From Lactobacillus johnsonii (GTDB lineage Bacteria; Bacillota; Bacilli; Lactobacillales; Lactobacillaceae), in NCBI RefSeq assembly GCF_013487865.1, contig NZ_CP047409.1, positions 806,001-870,000 of the forward strand: a DNA stretch of 64,000 nucleotides. The letters run 5' to 3'. Shown in pieces: positions 55,527 to 64,000 of this stretch (position 1 is the first letter of the stretch; each line of letters opens with the position of its first letter). The translations under genes and the position numbers were made by a program. The notes beneath the pieces were generated by a model. The model saw nothing but the letters and a program-made list of their open reading frames with translations, did not search any database and was not told where the DNA came from.

Positions 55527-55576
55527 AAAAAGCTTCTCAAAACTAGAATTATTTTTCTAGTCATGAGAAGCTTTTT
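55527..55576. terminator. Bidirectional terminator between copy 2 and ybaK
   Basis: AAAAAGCTTCTC (55527-55538) pairs with GAGAAGCTTTTT (55565-55576), with an inner ACTAGAA/TTCTAGT stem. An intact counterpart of the split terminator of copy 1. Confidence 0.9.
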
Positions 55577-55587
55577 ACTTAATCTTA

Positions 55588-56091
55588 TTACTCTAATAAA
55601 TCAACGAAAGTGGCATTAGTGACTTTTTGTAAATCATTAGGATTGATCATGATACTTCTACCAACCTCCCCACTTGAAACAGCAATTTGATCATGTTCTT
55701 TCATGCTGCTATCTAAATAAATAGGAAAATGATGCTTTTGGTAAATTCCAATTGGAGTGTTGGCCCCATGAACATAACCAGTAGTTGCGACTAACTTCTT
55801 AAGTGGAAGTAATTCACATTTTTTGTTACCAGAAGCTTTAGCAAGTTTTTTCATACTTAAGTGCTCGGTAACAGGAACAACTCCAACTACAGGACTATTT
55901 TTATTTCCCTCACATACCAAGGTTTTGTAGACCAAAGCCTCTTCATCGTCTAAAATGGAAGTATCCATTTGTTTAACATCGCCTTTTTGAACTGTGGCGA
56001 ATTGTAATTGTTTATATGGAATCTTTTGTTGGTCGAGCATCTTCTCAATCAAAGTTTTATTAAGTTTTTTCTTTTTATTTTTTTTCGACAT
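55588..56091 (-). CDS. ybaK: YbaK/EbsC-type Cys-tRNA(Pro) deacylase
   Basis: The protein has 167 residues. After a Lys-rich N-terminus it shows the YbaK fold pattern: VYKTLVCEGN, VVGVVPVTEHLSMKKLAKASGNKKCELLPLKKLVATTGYVHGANTPIGI (with the key Lys), and IAVSSGEVGRSIMINPNDL. It hydrolyses misacylated Cys-tRNA(Pro). ATG at 56091 chosen because AAAGGTGAG lies just before it. Confidence 0.9.
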   Translation of the reverse strand: MSKKNKKKKLNKTLIEKMLDQQKIPYKQLQFATVQKGDVKQMDTSILDDEEALVYKTLVCEGNKNSPVVGVVPVTEHLSMKKLAKASGNKKCELLPLKKLVATTGYVHGANTPIGIYQKHHFPIYLDSSMKEHDQIAVSSGEVGRSIMINPNDLQKVTNATFVDLLE

Positions 56092-56153
56092 TTTTCTCAC
56101 CTTTTAATATCATAAACGTGAGAATTTAACATGTCAAAAGGGGGACAAGATTA

Positions 56154-57101
56154 GTGAAATTATTAGCAATAAAAGTTGAATGTAGTCATGAATTAGAAGA
56201 TGGATTAAGTTTCTTCATGCAAGATGAACTGGATGCACAGGGAATTGAAAGTCGTAAGCGTAGCGACTTTGTTTTAGAGGGTCAAAAACATGATAGTAGT
56301 TTAGTTGAACTAGATGATATTGAAAACCTACCTGAAGATTTAGAATTAACAGCATATTTTGAGTATGAAAATGCTGATAAAAAGAAGATAATTCAAAAAA
56401 TTACTGATAAAATAGCTGAAATGAAGGGTTATGGCTTAGATGCTGGCAACGTTTCAATTAGCACTAAGGAAGTGGCTGATGAAGATTGGAATACAGCTTG
56501 GCAAAAATACTATCATGTGATTGACTTTTCAAGACATTTAGCTATCGTTCCCGAATGGGAAGACTATCAACCGGCTTTCTCTGATCAACAACTGATTCGT
56601 TTAGATCCAGGACTTGCCTTTGGTACTGGTGGGCATACGACAACACAGTTAGTTTTGCTTGCTATGGAACGTGCTTTAGTTAAGCCGATGTCTGTTTTAG
56701 ATGTTGGTACTGGCTCTGGTATTTTGGCAATTGCTGCAAGTAAGTTAGGAGCAAGCCATGTATTAGGAACTGACATCTCTGATGAAGCTGTTACTGCCGC
56801 TAAAGAAAATATTGCCTTAAATAATATTGATAATATTGATGTGCGTAAGGCTAATTTGTTAAAAGATATTGATGAAAAATATGATCTAATCGTGGCAAAT
56901 ATTTTAGCTGATATTCTGTTAGAATTAATTCCGGATCTAGATAATCATTTGAATGAAAATGGTAAAATTATTTTTTCAGGAATTGATTATTTACAACTTC
57001 CCAAGATAGAGAGGGCGCTAGAAGAGAATAATTTTGTAATTAAAATGAAAATGCAAGAAGGCCGCTGGATTGGACTATTAATTGCTAGAAAACCAAATTA
57101 A
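56154..57101 (+). CDS. prmA: Ribosomal protein L11 methyltransferase
   Basis: The protein has 315 residues and a GTG start behind GGGGGAC. It has an N-terminal L11-binding domain, then the SAM motif LDVGTGSGILAIAASKLGA with RLDPGLAFGTGGHTTTQL before it and DLIVANILADILLELIPDL after it. Head of the prmA-membrane gene-rsh-dtd run, as in other lactobacilli. Confidence 0.95.
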   Translation: MKLLAIKVECSHELEDGLSFFMQDELDAQGIESRKRSDFVLEGQKHDSSLVELDDIENLPEDLELTAYFEYENADKKKIIQKITDKIAEMKGYGLDAGNVSISTKEVADEDWNTAWQKYYHVIDFSRHLAIVPEWEDYQPAFSDQQLIRLDPGLAFGTGGHTTTQLVLLAMERALVKPMSVLDVGTGSGILAIAASKLGASHVLGTDISDEAVTAAKENIALNNIDNIDVRKANLLKDIDEKYDLIVANILADILLELIPDLDNHLNENGKIIFSGIDYLQLPKIERALEENNFVIKMKMQEGRWIGLLIARKPN

Positions 57102-57133
57102 AAATATTAATTAAAAGAAAAGGTAAGCGAAAA

Positions 57134-57514
57134 ATGAAGAAAAATAGTGAAGAAAAGAAAAATTTTAATTTTAAGGCTTCATGGAGTAAAATAAATGAAA
57201 AATCATTTATGCCTCTTATTTGGTTAACTTTATTAGGAGTAATTGTTTGGATTATCTGTCCACTCGTTCATCTAAGTCGAGTTTGGCGAATTGGACTAGT
57301 TTTCTTTATTTTTAATACTTATTTAAGCTACCAAATTGGTCGTATTATGCAAATTAGAAAGTTAAGCTGTTGGTGGCTACTTCTTTTTCCTGTAGTTTTT
57401 GCTATTGCAGTTTTCATTCACTTTGCTAAATATAACTTCTTATTGTGCTTAGTATATTTAAGTTTTGAATTATTTGGTTTATGGCATGATGATTTTTACA
57501 AAGAAAAGAAATAA
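57134..57514 (+). CDS. Small integral membrane protein, unknown function
   Basis: The protein has 126 residues. A charged N-terminus (1-25) precedes four likely helices (about 28-47, 51-68, 78-98, 100-117), and the end is charged. No motif I recognise. It lies 32 nt after prmA and 17 nt before rsh, so it is probably co-transcribed with them. Confidence 0.7.
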   Translation: MKKNSEEKKNFNFKASWSKINEKSFMPLIWLTLLGVIVWIICPLVHLSRVWRIGLVFFIFNTYLSYQIGRIMQIRKLSCWWLLLFPVVFAIAVFIHFAKYNFLLCLVYLSFELFGLWHDDFYKEKK

Positions 57515-57531
57515 AGAATAGGTGATACGTT

Positions 57532-59781
57532 ATGTCAAAATATCATGAAATGACTCATGAAGAAGTTCTTGCTGAATGTAAGAAATATATGAATGATGAA
57601 CACTTAGCTTTTGTTGAATCAGCATATGAATTTGCTAAGAAAGCACATGAGGGTCAATTCAGAGTTTCCGGACAACCTTATATCATTCATCCCACTCAAG
57701 TTGCTGGAACATTGGCAACTTTACGTTTAGATCCTGACACAGTAGCGGCTGGATATTTACATGATACGGTTGAAGATACACCTGTAACTAACGATGATAT
57801 CAAAGAAAAATTTGGTAAGGACGTTGCATTTATTGTTGATGGTGTGACTAAATTAAGTAAGATTCAATATAAATCTAAGAGCCATGAAGAATACTTGGCT
57901 GATAATCACCGTAAGATGTTAATTGCGATGGCTAAAGATTTACGCGTAATCATGGTTAAATTAGCCGACCGTTTACATAATATGCATACTTTAGACCATT
58001 TGCGCCCAGATAAACAAAGAAGAATTGCAGACGAAACTTTAGATATCTATGCTCCTCTTGCTGATCGTTTAGGTATTGGAACGATTAAGTGGGAACTTGA
58101 AGATATGAGTTTACATTATCTCAACCCACAACAATATTATCGGATTGTTAATTTAATGCAGTCTAAGCGAAGTGAGCGTGAAGGATATATTGCGGATGCA
58201 ATTTCGACTTTGAAGCAAACTTTAGATAGCTTAGGCATTAAGTATGAGATTTATGGTCGTCCAAAACATATTTATTCAATTTATAAAAAAATGGTTAATA
58301 AGCACAAAGACTTTAGCGAGATTTATGACTTATTAGCTGTTCGAGTAATAGTTAAATCTGTGAAAGATTGTTACGCTGTTTTAGGTGCAGTTCATACTAA
58401 ATGGAAGCCAATGCCAGGTCGTTTTAAGGACTATATTGCCGTTCCAAAGGTAAATGGCTATCAATCTCTTCATACTACAATTATTGGACCTGGAGGCAAG
58501 CCGCTAGAAATCCAAATTAGAACAGAGGCTATGCACCAAGTTGCTGAATACGGTGTCGCGGCTCACTGGGCATATAAAGAAGGCGTCAAGGGAGAAGTTG
58601 AGCAAACAGATGCAAATAAAAAGCTCAACATGTTCCAAGAAATTCTTGAGCTCCAAAATGAGACCAAAGATTCTCATGAATTTATGAAGAGTGTTAAAAC
58701 AGATATCTTCTCAGATAGGGTATATGTTTTTACACCTAAAGGCGATGTTTATGAACTTCCTAAAGGCTCAGTTCCTTTAGATTTTGCCTACATGATTCAC
58801 TCAGAAGTTGGTGCACATTCTGTTGGGGCTAGAATTAATGGTAAAATTGTTCCCCTAGACTACAAATTAAAAACTGGTGACATCGTTGAAATGTTAACTC
58901 AAGCATCAGCTCGTCCATCTCGCGACTGGGTTAACTTAGTTAAAACTTCACGTGCTCGTAATAAAATCAAGCGCTTCTTTAAGACTGAAGATAGAGAAGA
59001 AAACATTGAAAAGGGACAAAACATGATTGAACAAGAATTATCAAATCGTGATTTAGTTCCTAAAGAATTCATGACTAAAGCTGATGTTCAGCGAGTTATT
59101 GATCATTTCAACTATCACAACGATGAAGAGTTGTTTGCTGCAGTTGGGTATGGTGAAGTTTCTGCGGCAACAGTCGCAAATCGTTTAACTGAAGATTTAC
59201 GTAAAAAAGCTGAAGATGAAAAGCAACGTCAACTTGAAGAGAAAATCATGAACGCTGGTCAGCAAAGTACTGAAGAAGATAACGATTCAGATGCTCCAGC
59301 AGATATTATGCGTGTTAAGCATAATAATGGGGTTATGGTCCAGGGTGTATCTGACTTAATGCTGCATTTAGCTAAATGTTGTAATCCTGTTCCTGGTGAT
59401 CCAATTATTGGTTATGTAACTAAAGGACGCGGGGTAACTATTCACCGTGCAGATTGTCCGAATATAACCGAAGAAGCTAAAAAGCAGGGTCGACTGATTG
59501 ATGTTGCTTGGGAAAATATCGCTAAAGATAAGAATAAAGAGAACTATAATGCTGACATTGAAATTTATGGTTTTAATCGTTCCCGTCTCTTAAGTGATGT
59601 AATCAATGCCCTAAATTCTAAAACTAAGAATATTGTCAATATTTCTGGAAAAGTAGATAGTAATAACATGGCTCATATTTATGCAACTGTCTCAGTTAGA
59701 GATGCAGCTCATTTGGAAGATATTTTAAGTCGAATGAGGGATGTGCCAAATGTTTATGAAGCAAAGAGGTCAATTAATTAA
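57532..59781 (+). CDS. relA: Bifunctional (p)ppGpp synthetase/hydrolase, Rel/RSH
   Basis: The protein has 749 residues. HD hydrolase domain (about 45-150: [35 protein letters not shown]), synthetase domain (about 235-345: [38 protein letters not shown]), TGS (about 390-450), a zinc-finger region ([31 protein letters not shown]) and ACT (about 675-745). The HD motif is complete, so hydrolysis is expected as well as synthesis. The stop overlaps the dtd start (TAATG). Confidence 0.97.
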   Translation: MSKYHEMTHEEVLAECKKYMNDEHLAFVESAYEFAKKAHEGQFRVSGQPYIIHPTQVAGTLATLRLDPDTVAAGYLHDTVEDTPVTNDDIKEKFGKDVAFIVDGVTKLSKIQYKSKSHEEYLADNHRKMLIAMAKDLRVIMVKLADRLHNMHTLDHLRPDKQRRIADETLDIYAPLADRLGIGTIKWELEDMSLHYLNPQQYYRIVNLMQSKRSEREGYIADAISTLKQTLDSLGIKYEIYGRPKHIYSIYKKMVNKHKDFSEIYDLLAVRVIVKSVKDCYAVLGAVHTKWKPMPGRFKDYIAVPKVNGYQSLHTTIIGPGGKPLEIQIRTEAMHQVAEYGVAAHWAYKEGVKGEVEQTDANKKLNMFQEILELQNETKDSHEFMKSVKTDIFSDRVYVFTPKGDVYELPKGSVPLDFAYMIHSEVGAHSVGARINGKIVPLDYKLKTGDIVEMLTQASARPSRDWVNLVKTSRARNKIKRFFKTEDREENIEKGQNMIEQELSNRDLVPKEFMTKADVQRVIDHFNYHNDEELFAAVGYGEVSAATVANRLTEDLRKKAEDEKQRQLEEKIMNAGQQSTEEDNDSDAPADIMRVKHNNGVMVQGVSDLMLHLAKCCNPVPGDPIIGYVTKGRGVTIHRADCPNITEEAKKQGRLIDVAWENIAKDKNKENYNADIEIYGFNRSRLLSDVINALNSKTKNIVNISGKVDSNNMAHIYATVSVRDAAHLEDILSRMRDVPNVYEAKRSIN

Positions 59782-60218
59782 TGCGTGTTGTTATTCAAAG
59801 AGTAAATAAGGCACAAGTTGCTATTGATAATGAAGTCGTAGGTAAAATTAAGCGTGGTTTTCTTTTATTAGTGGGCTTACGGAATGGCGATGAATTAGAA
59901 CAAGTTAAAAAAGCAGCTGATAAAATTGCTAAAATGCGTATTTTTGAAGATAAAGAGGGTAAAACTAATTTATCTTTGAAAGATGTTAATGGTGAAATTC
60001 TAAGCGTTAGTCAGTTTACCTTGCTAGCAAATACTAAAAAAGGAAATCGACCAAGTTTTGTAGAAGCTATGCGTCCACCTAAGTCAAAACAATTATGGGA
60101 AGACTTTAATCATGAACTAGAGGATAAAGGCTTCCATGTTGAGACAGGTGAATTTGGTGCTGACATGCAGGTTAGTTTAGAAAATGATGGTCCCTTTACA
60201 ATTGTATTAGACATTTAA
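59781..60218 (+). CDS. dtd: D-aminoacyl-tRNA deacylase
   Basis: The protein has 145 residues, the family length. Cross-subunit active-site motifs are visible: [19 protein letters not shown] (SQFT) and [11 protein letters not shown], where most relatives have NGPVT. Releases D-amino acids from tRNA. Translationally coupled to rsh by a one-base overlap. Confidence 0.96.
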   Translation: MRVVIQRVNKAQVAIDNEVVGKIKRGFLLLVGLRNGDELEQVKKAADKIAKMRIFEDKEGKTNLSLKDVNGEILSVSQFTLLANTKKGNRPSFVEAMRPPKSKQLWEDFNHELEDKGFHVETGEFGADMQVSLENDGPFTIVLDI

Positions 60219-60244
60219 AATATTTAAGTAAAGGCTTACAAAGG

Positions 60245-60476
60245 TTGACTTTGTTGACTGAAAAATATAAGCTAAAAAGGAATTATCGATGACGAAGAAT
60301 GTAGATTAGCATGATCTATCTCAGAGACCGCTTGTTTGGTGAGAATAGCGGATAGGTTGCGATCTGTGACACCTTTAGCAGATAATGGATCGTTTCGCGA
60401 GCGTTAATCGCAGCAAGCAAAAGGTGGTACCGTGCTAATTTATTGCGCCCTTGACTCAGTTCAAGGGCGCTTTTTT
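60245..60476 (+). promoter_or_regulatory. T-box riboswitch of the hisS-aspS operon, with overlapping Asp/His specifier
   Basis: TTGACT (60245-60250) and TATAAG (60266-60271) form a likely promoter. The leader carries the T-box sequence AAAGGTGGTACCGTGC (60420-60435) and a terminator GCGCCCTTGA/TCAAGGGCGC (60445-60454 with 60461-60470) plus six T residues. Upstream, GTGACACC at 60367-60374 contains GAC (Asp, 60368-60370) and CAC (His, 60370-60372) sharing one base. The specifier assignment needs a stem I fold. Confidence 0.85.
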
Positions 60477-60500
60477 ATTAATATATTAAAGGATGATTAA

Positions 60501-61787
60501 ATGAAAGTTCAAAGACCAAAAGGTACAGTCGATATTTTGCCAGGAGAATCTGGTTCATGGGAAAAAGTAGAATCTATCGCTAGGAACTTTTTTAAAAGAG
60601 CTAATTACCGTGAGATAAGAACACCTAGTTTTGAAAATTATGAAGTTTTTTCACGTTCTAGTGGTGAAACTTCAGACGTTGTTTCAAAAGAAATGTACGA
60701 CTTTAACGATAAGGGTGGTCGTCACATTGCATTGCGTCCTGAAGGAACTGCTGGTGTAGTTCGTGCTTATGTAGAAAATAAGCTTTATGGACCAGATGTT
60801 GTAAAGCCATTTAGCGTTTACTACATTGACAATACTTTTAGATATGAAAGACCACAAGCCGGTCGTCAACGTGAATTCCACCAGATTGGTGTTGAAAGTT
60901 TTGGCTCTGACAGTCCATTAGCAGATGTAGAAACTTTAATGATGGCACATGATTTACTCGCTGAATTAGGTGTTAAAAATTATGAATTACACATTAACAG
61001 TTTAGGTAATGCTCAAGTTCGTGAAGCATATCATGATGCTTTGGTAAATTACTTTACACCAGTTAAAGATCAACTTTCTGAAGATTCACAACGTCGCTTA
61101 AGTCAAAATCCATTAAGAATCTTGGATTCAAAAGATGAACGAGATAAGAAGTTTTTACCTAATGCTCCTAAGATTGTTGATTACTTAGATGATGAATCTC
61201 GGGAAAACTTTAAAACAATTACTGATATGTTAGAGCAATTGGGCATTAACTATGTAATGGATGATGATTTAGTTCGTGGTCTTGATTACTACACTGGAAT
61301 TATTTTTGAGTTCATGGTTGAAGATAAGAATCTATGGGAATCAGCAACGACAATTTTAGGTGGAGGACGCTACAACCACTTAGTTGAAGAGTTTGATGGA
61401 CCAGAAACACCTGCAGTTGGTTTTGGTATTGGGGAAGAAAGATTAATGCTTGTATTGAAAGAGCAAAATCCAGACCTTTTCCAAGAAGAAGGAATAGATT
61501 TCTTTATTACTAATATTGGTGCAGGAACTGAGTTTAAAGCTGTTGAAGTTGCACGTAGTTTACGTGAACAAGGCTTTAGTGCACAATATGATGTTGACCA
61601 AAAGAAGCTTAAACAACAGTTTAGAAAAGCTGATCGCGTTCATGCAACATTTGTAATTACCTTGGGAGCTAAAGAATTAGAAAATGGCGTTTTAAATATT
61701 AAGCGTTTAAGTGATGGTAAAACTATCGATCTTAGCTTAGAAGATATAAATAATATGCAAGATGTTATAAATAAATTGGAGGATTAA
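60501..61787 (+). CDS. hisS: Histidyl-tRNA synthetase
   Basis: The protein has 428 residues. Class II motifs: [15 protein letters not shown] start ([11 protein letters not shown]), [17 protein letters not shown], the [15 protein letters not shown] loop, [20 protein letters not shown], the HisRS signature [15 protein letters not shown], and GGGRYNHL. C-terminal anticodon domain present. Followed one base later by aspS. Confidence 0.98.
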   Translation: MKVQRPKGTVDILPGESGSWEKVESIARNFFKRANYREIRTPSFENYEVFSRSSGETSDVVSKEMYDFNDKGGRHIALRPEGTAGVVRAYVENKLYGPDVVKPFSVYYIDNTFRYERPQAGRQREFHQIGVESFGSDSPLADVETLMMAHDLLAELGVKNYELHINSLGNAQVREAYHDALVNYFTPVKDQLSEDSQRRLSQNPLRILDSKDERDKKFLPNAPKIVDYLDDESRENFKTITDMLEQLGINYVMDDDLVRGLDYYTGIIFEFMVEDKNLWESATTILGGGRYNHLVEEFDGPETPAVGFGIGEERLMLVLKEQNPDLFQEEGIDFFITNIGAGTEFKAVEVARSLREQGFSAQYDVDQKKLKQQFRKADRVHATFVITLGAKELENGVLNIKRLSDGKTIDLSLEDINNMQDVINKLED

Positions 61788-61788
61788 C

Positions 61789-63642
61789 ATGGAACATATG
61801 GACAAAAGAACTGATTACGCTGGTAATATTACTAGCAAATATGAAGGACAAGAAGTAACCCTTTATGGTTGGGTTCAACGTGTTCGTAATTTAGGAAACT
61901 TAGTTTTCATTGACCTTCGTGACCGTGAAGGAATCGTACAAGTTGTTGTTAACAAAGATTCCGGTGAAAAGTTAATGGAAATTGCTGATTCATTGAATAA
62001 TGAAGATGTAATTGAAGTAAAGGGAAAAGTAGTTAAGCGTTCAAGTGTAAACCCAGAAATGAAGACTGGTGAAGTTGAAGTAGATGCTACTGAAATTGAC
62101 GTACTAAACAAATCAAAAGTACCACCATTTGAGATCAAAGATGATATTAATGCGGCAGAACAAACTCGTTTGAAGTACCGCTACCTTGATTTACGTCGTC
62201 CAACTCTTCAAAGAGCAATTATTTTACGTTCAAAGATTTTGAAGGCAGTTCACGAATACTTCGATGAACAAGGCTTTATTGATATTGAAACTCCAATTTT
62301 AGGTAAATCATCTCCTGAAGGTGCTCGTGACTACTTAGTTCCTTCAAGAATTTACCCAGGTAGTTTTTATGCTTTGCCACAATCACCACAATTATTTAAA
62401 CAATTATTAATGGGTGCTGGCTTTGATAAATACTATCAATTAGCTCGTTGTTTCCGTGACGAAGACTTACGTGGTGACCGTCAACCGGAATTTACTCAAA
62501 TCGATATGGAAACTTCTTTCTTAGATGAACAAGGTGTTCAAGACTATACTGAAGGTCTTTTAAAGAAGATTATGAAAGATGTTATGAACATCGATTTAAA
62601 GACTCCAATCAAGCGCATTACCTGGGACGAAGCAATGAACAAGTATGGTTCTGACAAGCCTGATACTCGTTATGAAATGTACCTTCATGATTTAAGCCCA
62701 ATCTTCAAAGATAGTGACTTTAAGGTATTCTCTGGTGCAATTGCTGATGGTGGTGTAGTTAAAGGTATTGCTGTTAAGAATGGTGCTAAAGAATATTCAC
62801 GTAAGAAGATTGAAGAAAAACAAGACTACATCAAGCGCTACAATGCTAAAGGTTTAGCTTGGGTTAAATATGAAGATGGCGAATTTTCAGGACCTATTGC
62901 TCGTTTCTTAACTGATGAAAACAAAGAAGCTTTGAAGAAAGAATTTGATCTTGAAGGCGGCGAATTAATCGTTATTGTTGCTGACAAGTGGAAGGTTGTT
63001 ACCGATTCACTTGATCACCTACGTCGTGAATTTGCTCATGAAACTGGTATTATTCCAGAAGGTGTCTTTGACTTTGTATGGGTAGTTGACTGGCCATTGT
63101 TTGAGTATGATGAAGGTTTAGGTCGCTGGATTGCTGCTCACCACCCATTCACTATGCCAGATGACGAAGGTATTAAGTTGTTAGATACTGATCCTCATAA
63201 AGCTCATGCACGTTCATACGATATTGTTATGAACGGAGATGAAATGGGTGGTGGATCAATCCGTATCCACAAACGCTCAATTCAAGAAAAGATGTTTAAG
63301 GCTTTAGGTTTCACTAAGAAGCGTGCTTATGAACAATTTGGTTACTTAATGGACGCTTTAGATATGGGATTCCCACCACATGCTGGTCTTGCTATTGGTC
63401 TTGATCGATTAGCTATGATGTTAGCAGGTAAGGACAACATTCGTGACGTTACTGCCTTTCCAAAGACTGCTTCTGCTTCTGAGCCAATGATGCATGCTCC
63501 AGCTCCAGTTGCTGATAAACAATTAACAGATATTGGTATTGAAGTTGAAAAGCAATATGAAGACAGCGTTAAGGAAACAGAACAACGCCTTGAAAAAGAA
63601 GCTCAAGAAGATGCTGATAAGAACTCAACTTGGGATGAATAA
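61789..63642 (+). CDS. aspS: Aspartyl-tRNA synthetase
   Basis: The protein has 617 residues. N-terminal OB anticodon-binding domain ([29 protein letters not shown]), class II motif 2 ([21 protein letters not shown]), a bacterial GAD insertion and motif 3 ([13 protein letters not shown]). The start ATG follows GGAGGA that lies within the end of hisS, giving tight coupling. Confidence 0.98.
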   Translation: MEHMDKRTDYAGNITSKYEGQEVTLYGWVQRVRNLGNLVFIDLRDREGIVQVVVNKDSGEKLMEIADSLNNEDVIEVKGKVVKRSSVNPEMKTGEVEVDATEIDVLNKSKVPPFEIKDDINAAEQTRLKYRYLDLRRPTLQRAIILRSKILKAVHEYFDEQGFIDIETPILGKSSPEGARDYLVPSRIYPGSFYALPQSPQLFKQLLMGAGFDKYYQLARCFRDEDLRGDRQPEFTQIDMETSFLDEQGVQDYTEGLLKKIMKDVMNIDLKTPIKRITWDEAMNKYGSDKPDTRYEMYLHDLSPIFKDSDFKVFSGAIADGGVVKGIAVKNGAKEYSRKKIEEKQDYIKRYNAKGLAWVKYEDGEFSGPIARFLTDENKEALKKEFDLEGGELIVIVADKWKVVTDSLDHLRREFAHETGIIPEGVFDFVWVVDWPLFEYDEGLGRWIAAHHPFTMPDDEGIKLLDTDPHKAHARSYDIVMNGDEMGGGSIRIHKRSIQEKMFKALGFTKKRAYEQFGYLMDALDMGFPPHAGLAIGLDRLAMMLAGKDNIRDVTAFPKTASASEPMMHAPAPVADKQLTDIGIEVEKQYEDSVKETEQRLEKEAQEDADKNSTWDE

Positions 63643-63665
63643 TCTTAGTTAAAAATTTGAGTAAC

Positions 63666-63712
63666 AAAAAATTGCATTACCTAACTATTAAAGTAAGTAA
63701 TGCAATTTTTTT
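63666..63712. terminator. Bidirectional terminator after aspS
   Basis: ATTGCATTAC (63671-63680) pairs with GTAATGCAAT (63697-63706), A-rich on the left and T-rich on the right. Serves aspS and the convergent aminotransferase gene. Confidence 0.9.
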
Positions 63713-63718
63713 ATTTAT

Positions 63719-64000
63719 TTAAATATTTTCAACAAATTTTGCAATTCGTTTTAAGGCTTCTTGTAATTGTTCGGTCGAAGAAGCGTAAGACATTCTAACA
63801 TATCCTTGACCGCCCTTACCGAAATAGCGACCTGGAGTCACACCAACTTTTGCTTTAGTGGCTAATTCATTAGCGAAGGCTTCGTCGTCGGTACCAAAAG
63901 TATCAGGAATCTTAGCAAAAATATAGAAGGCTCCTTGAGGTGTAGACATTTCAAAGCCTAATTTTTCTAAACCAGTTTTCATAAATTCCAATCTGTCTTC
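63719..64000 (-). CDS. Class I/II aminotransferase, C-terminal fragment running off the window
   Basis: Minus-strand frame open to the window edge (about 93 residues seen). TPQGAFYIFAKIP and KVGVTPGRYFGKGGQGYVRMSYASSTEQLQEALKRI match the end of fold-type I aminotransferases (PatA/AspC group), including the Arg that binds the substrate carboxylate (YVRMSYA). The PLP lysine lies outside the window. Specificity cannot be told. Confidence 0.85.
   Translation of the reverse strand, partial: EDRLEFMKTGLEKLGFEMSTPQGAFYIFAKIPDTFGTDDEAFANELATKAKVGVTPGRYFGKGGQGYVRMSYASSTEQLQEALKRIAKFVENI

Overview
The window is a 64 kb stretch of a low-GC Firmicute chromosome, most likely the Lactobacillus gasseri/johnsonii group. 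The evidence is the gene order ribF-hrcA-grpE-dnaK-dnaJ-lepA, CIRCE operators, T-box leaders, a bile salt hydrolase gene, an IS1223-like IS3 element, a class A sortase and strongly AT-rich intergenic DNA. The species call is inference; no 16S gene or other marker is present.

Region 1 (1-7,200) is an accessory island between the 3' end of ribF and hrcA, genes that normally adjoin in lactobacilli. It holds a Lsa-like ABC-F ribosomal-protection gene behind a three-state transcription attenuator (short uORF, anti-antiterminator, antiterminator, terminator). A broken macro-domain remnant follows, then an apparent undescribed RiPP cluster: an Rgg-type regulator; a 57-residue precursor with a 17-residue leader and four tandem NDVNISGIYK-type cores; a 591-residue enzyme joining an RRE-like N-terminus, an E1/ThiF/MccB-like adenylating domain and a C-terminal HExxH metallopeptidase-like domain; and an ABC exporter overlapping it by 7 nt.

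Region 2 (7,100-27,500) is core genome: the CIRCE-controlled heat-shock operon, lepA, sortase A, recJ, apt, a YjeM-like permease, cardiolipin synthase, thyA-folA, a sugar MFS transporter, and a P3A-type ATPase divergent from a LysR regulator.

Region 3 (27,500-37,000) starts with an IS3 element sitting in the loop of a terminator. It continues with a 31-codon small gene, tRNA-Ser(CGA), a PAP2 phosphatase, enolase, a SemiSWEET, a YkpA-like ABC-F protein with degenerate ATPase motifs, a bile salt hydrolase gene killed by one nonsense codon, an XRE regulator, and a secreted nuclease paired with a sunset-domain membrane protein.

Region 4 (37,000-49,000) has a T-box-controlled methionine ABC transporter (metQNP); fumarase, a fumarate-reductase flavoprotein and an LDH-fold enzyme carrying the malate-specific Arg, which together form a reductive oxaloacetate-to-succinate branch; a ThrE exporter; an asparaginase; and a CtpE-like P-type ATPase.

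Region 5 (49,000-64,000) has two paralogous polytopic membrane proteins separated by an ISL3 element that itself contains an IS3 element, each inserted into a terminator hairpin. Then come ybaK, prmA, rsh and dtd, a hisS-aspS operon behind a T-box whose candidate specifier reads both Asp and His codons, and the C-terminal end of an aminotransferase running off the window.
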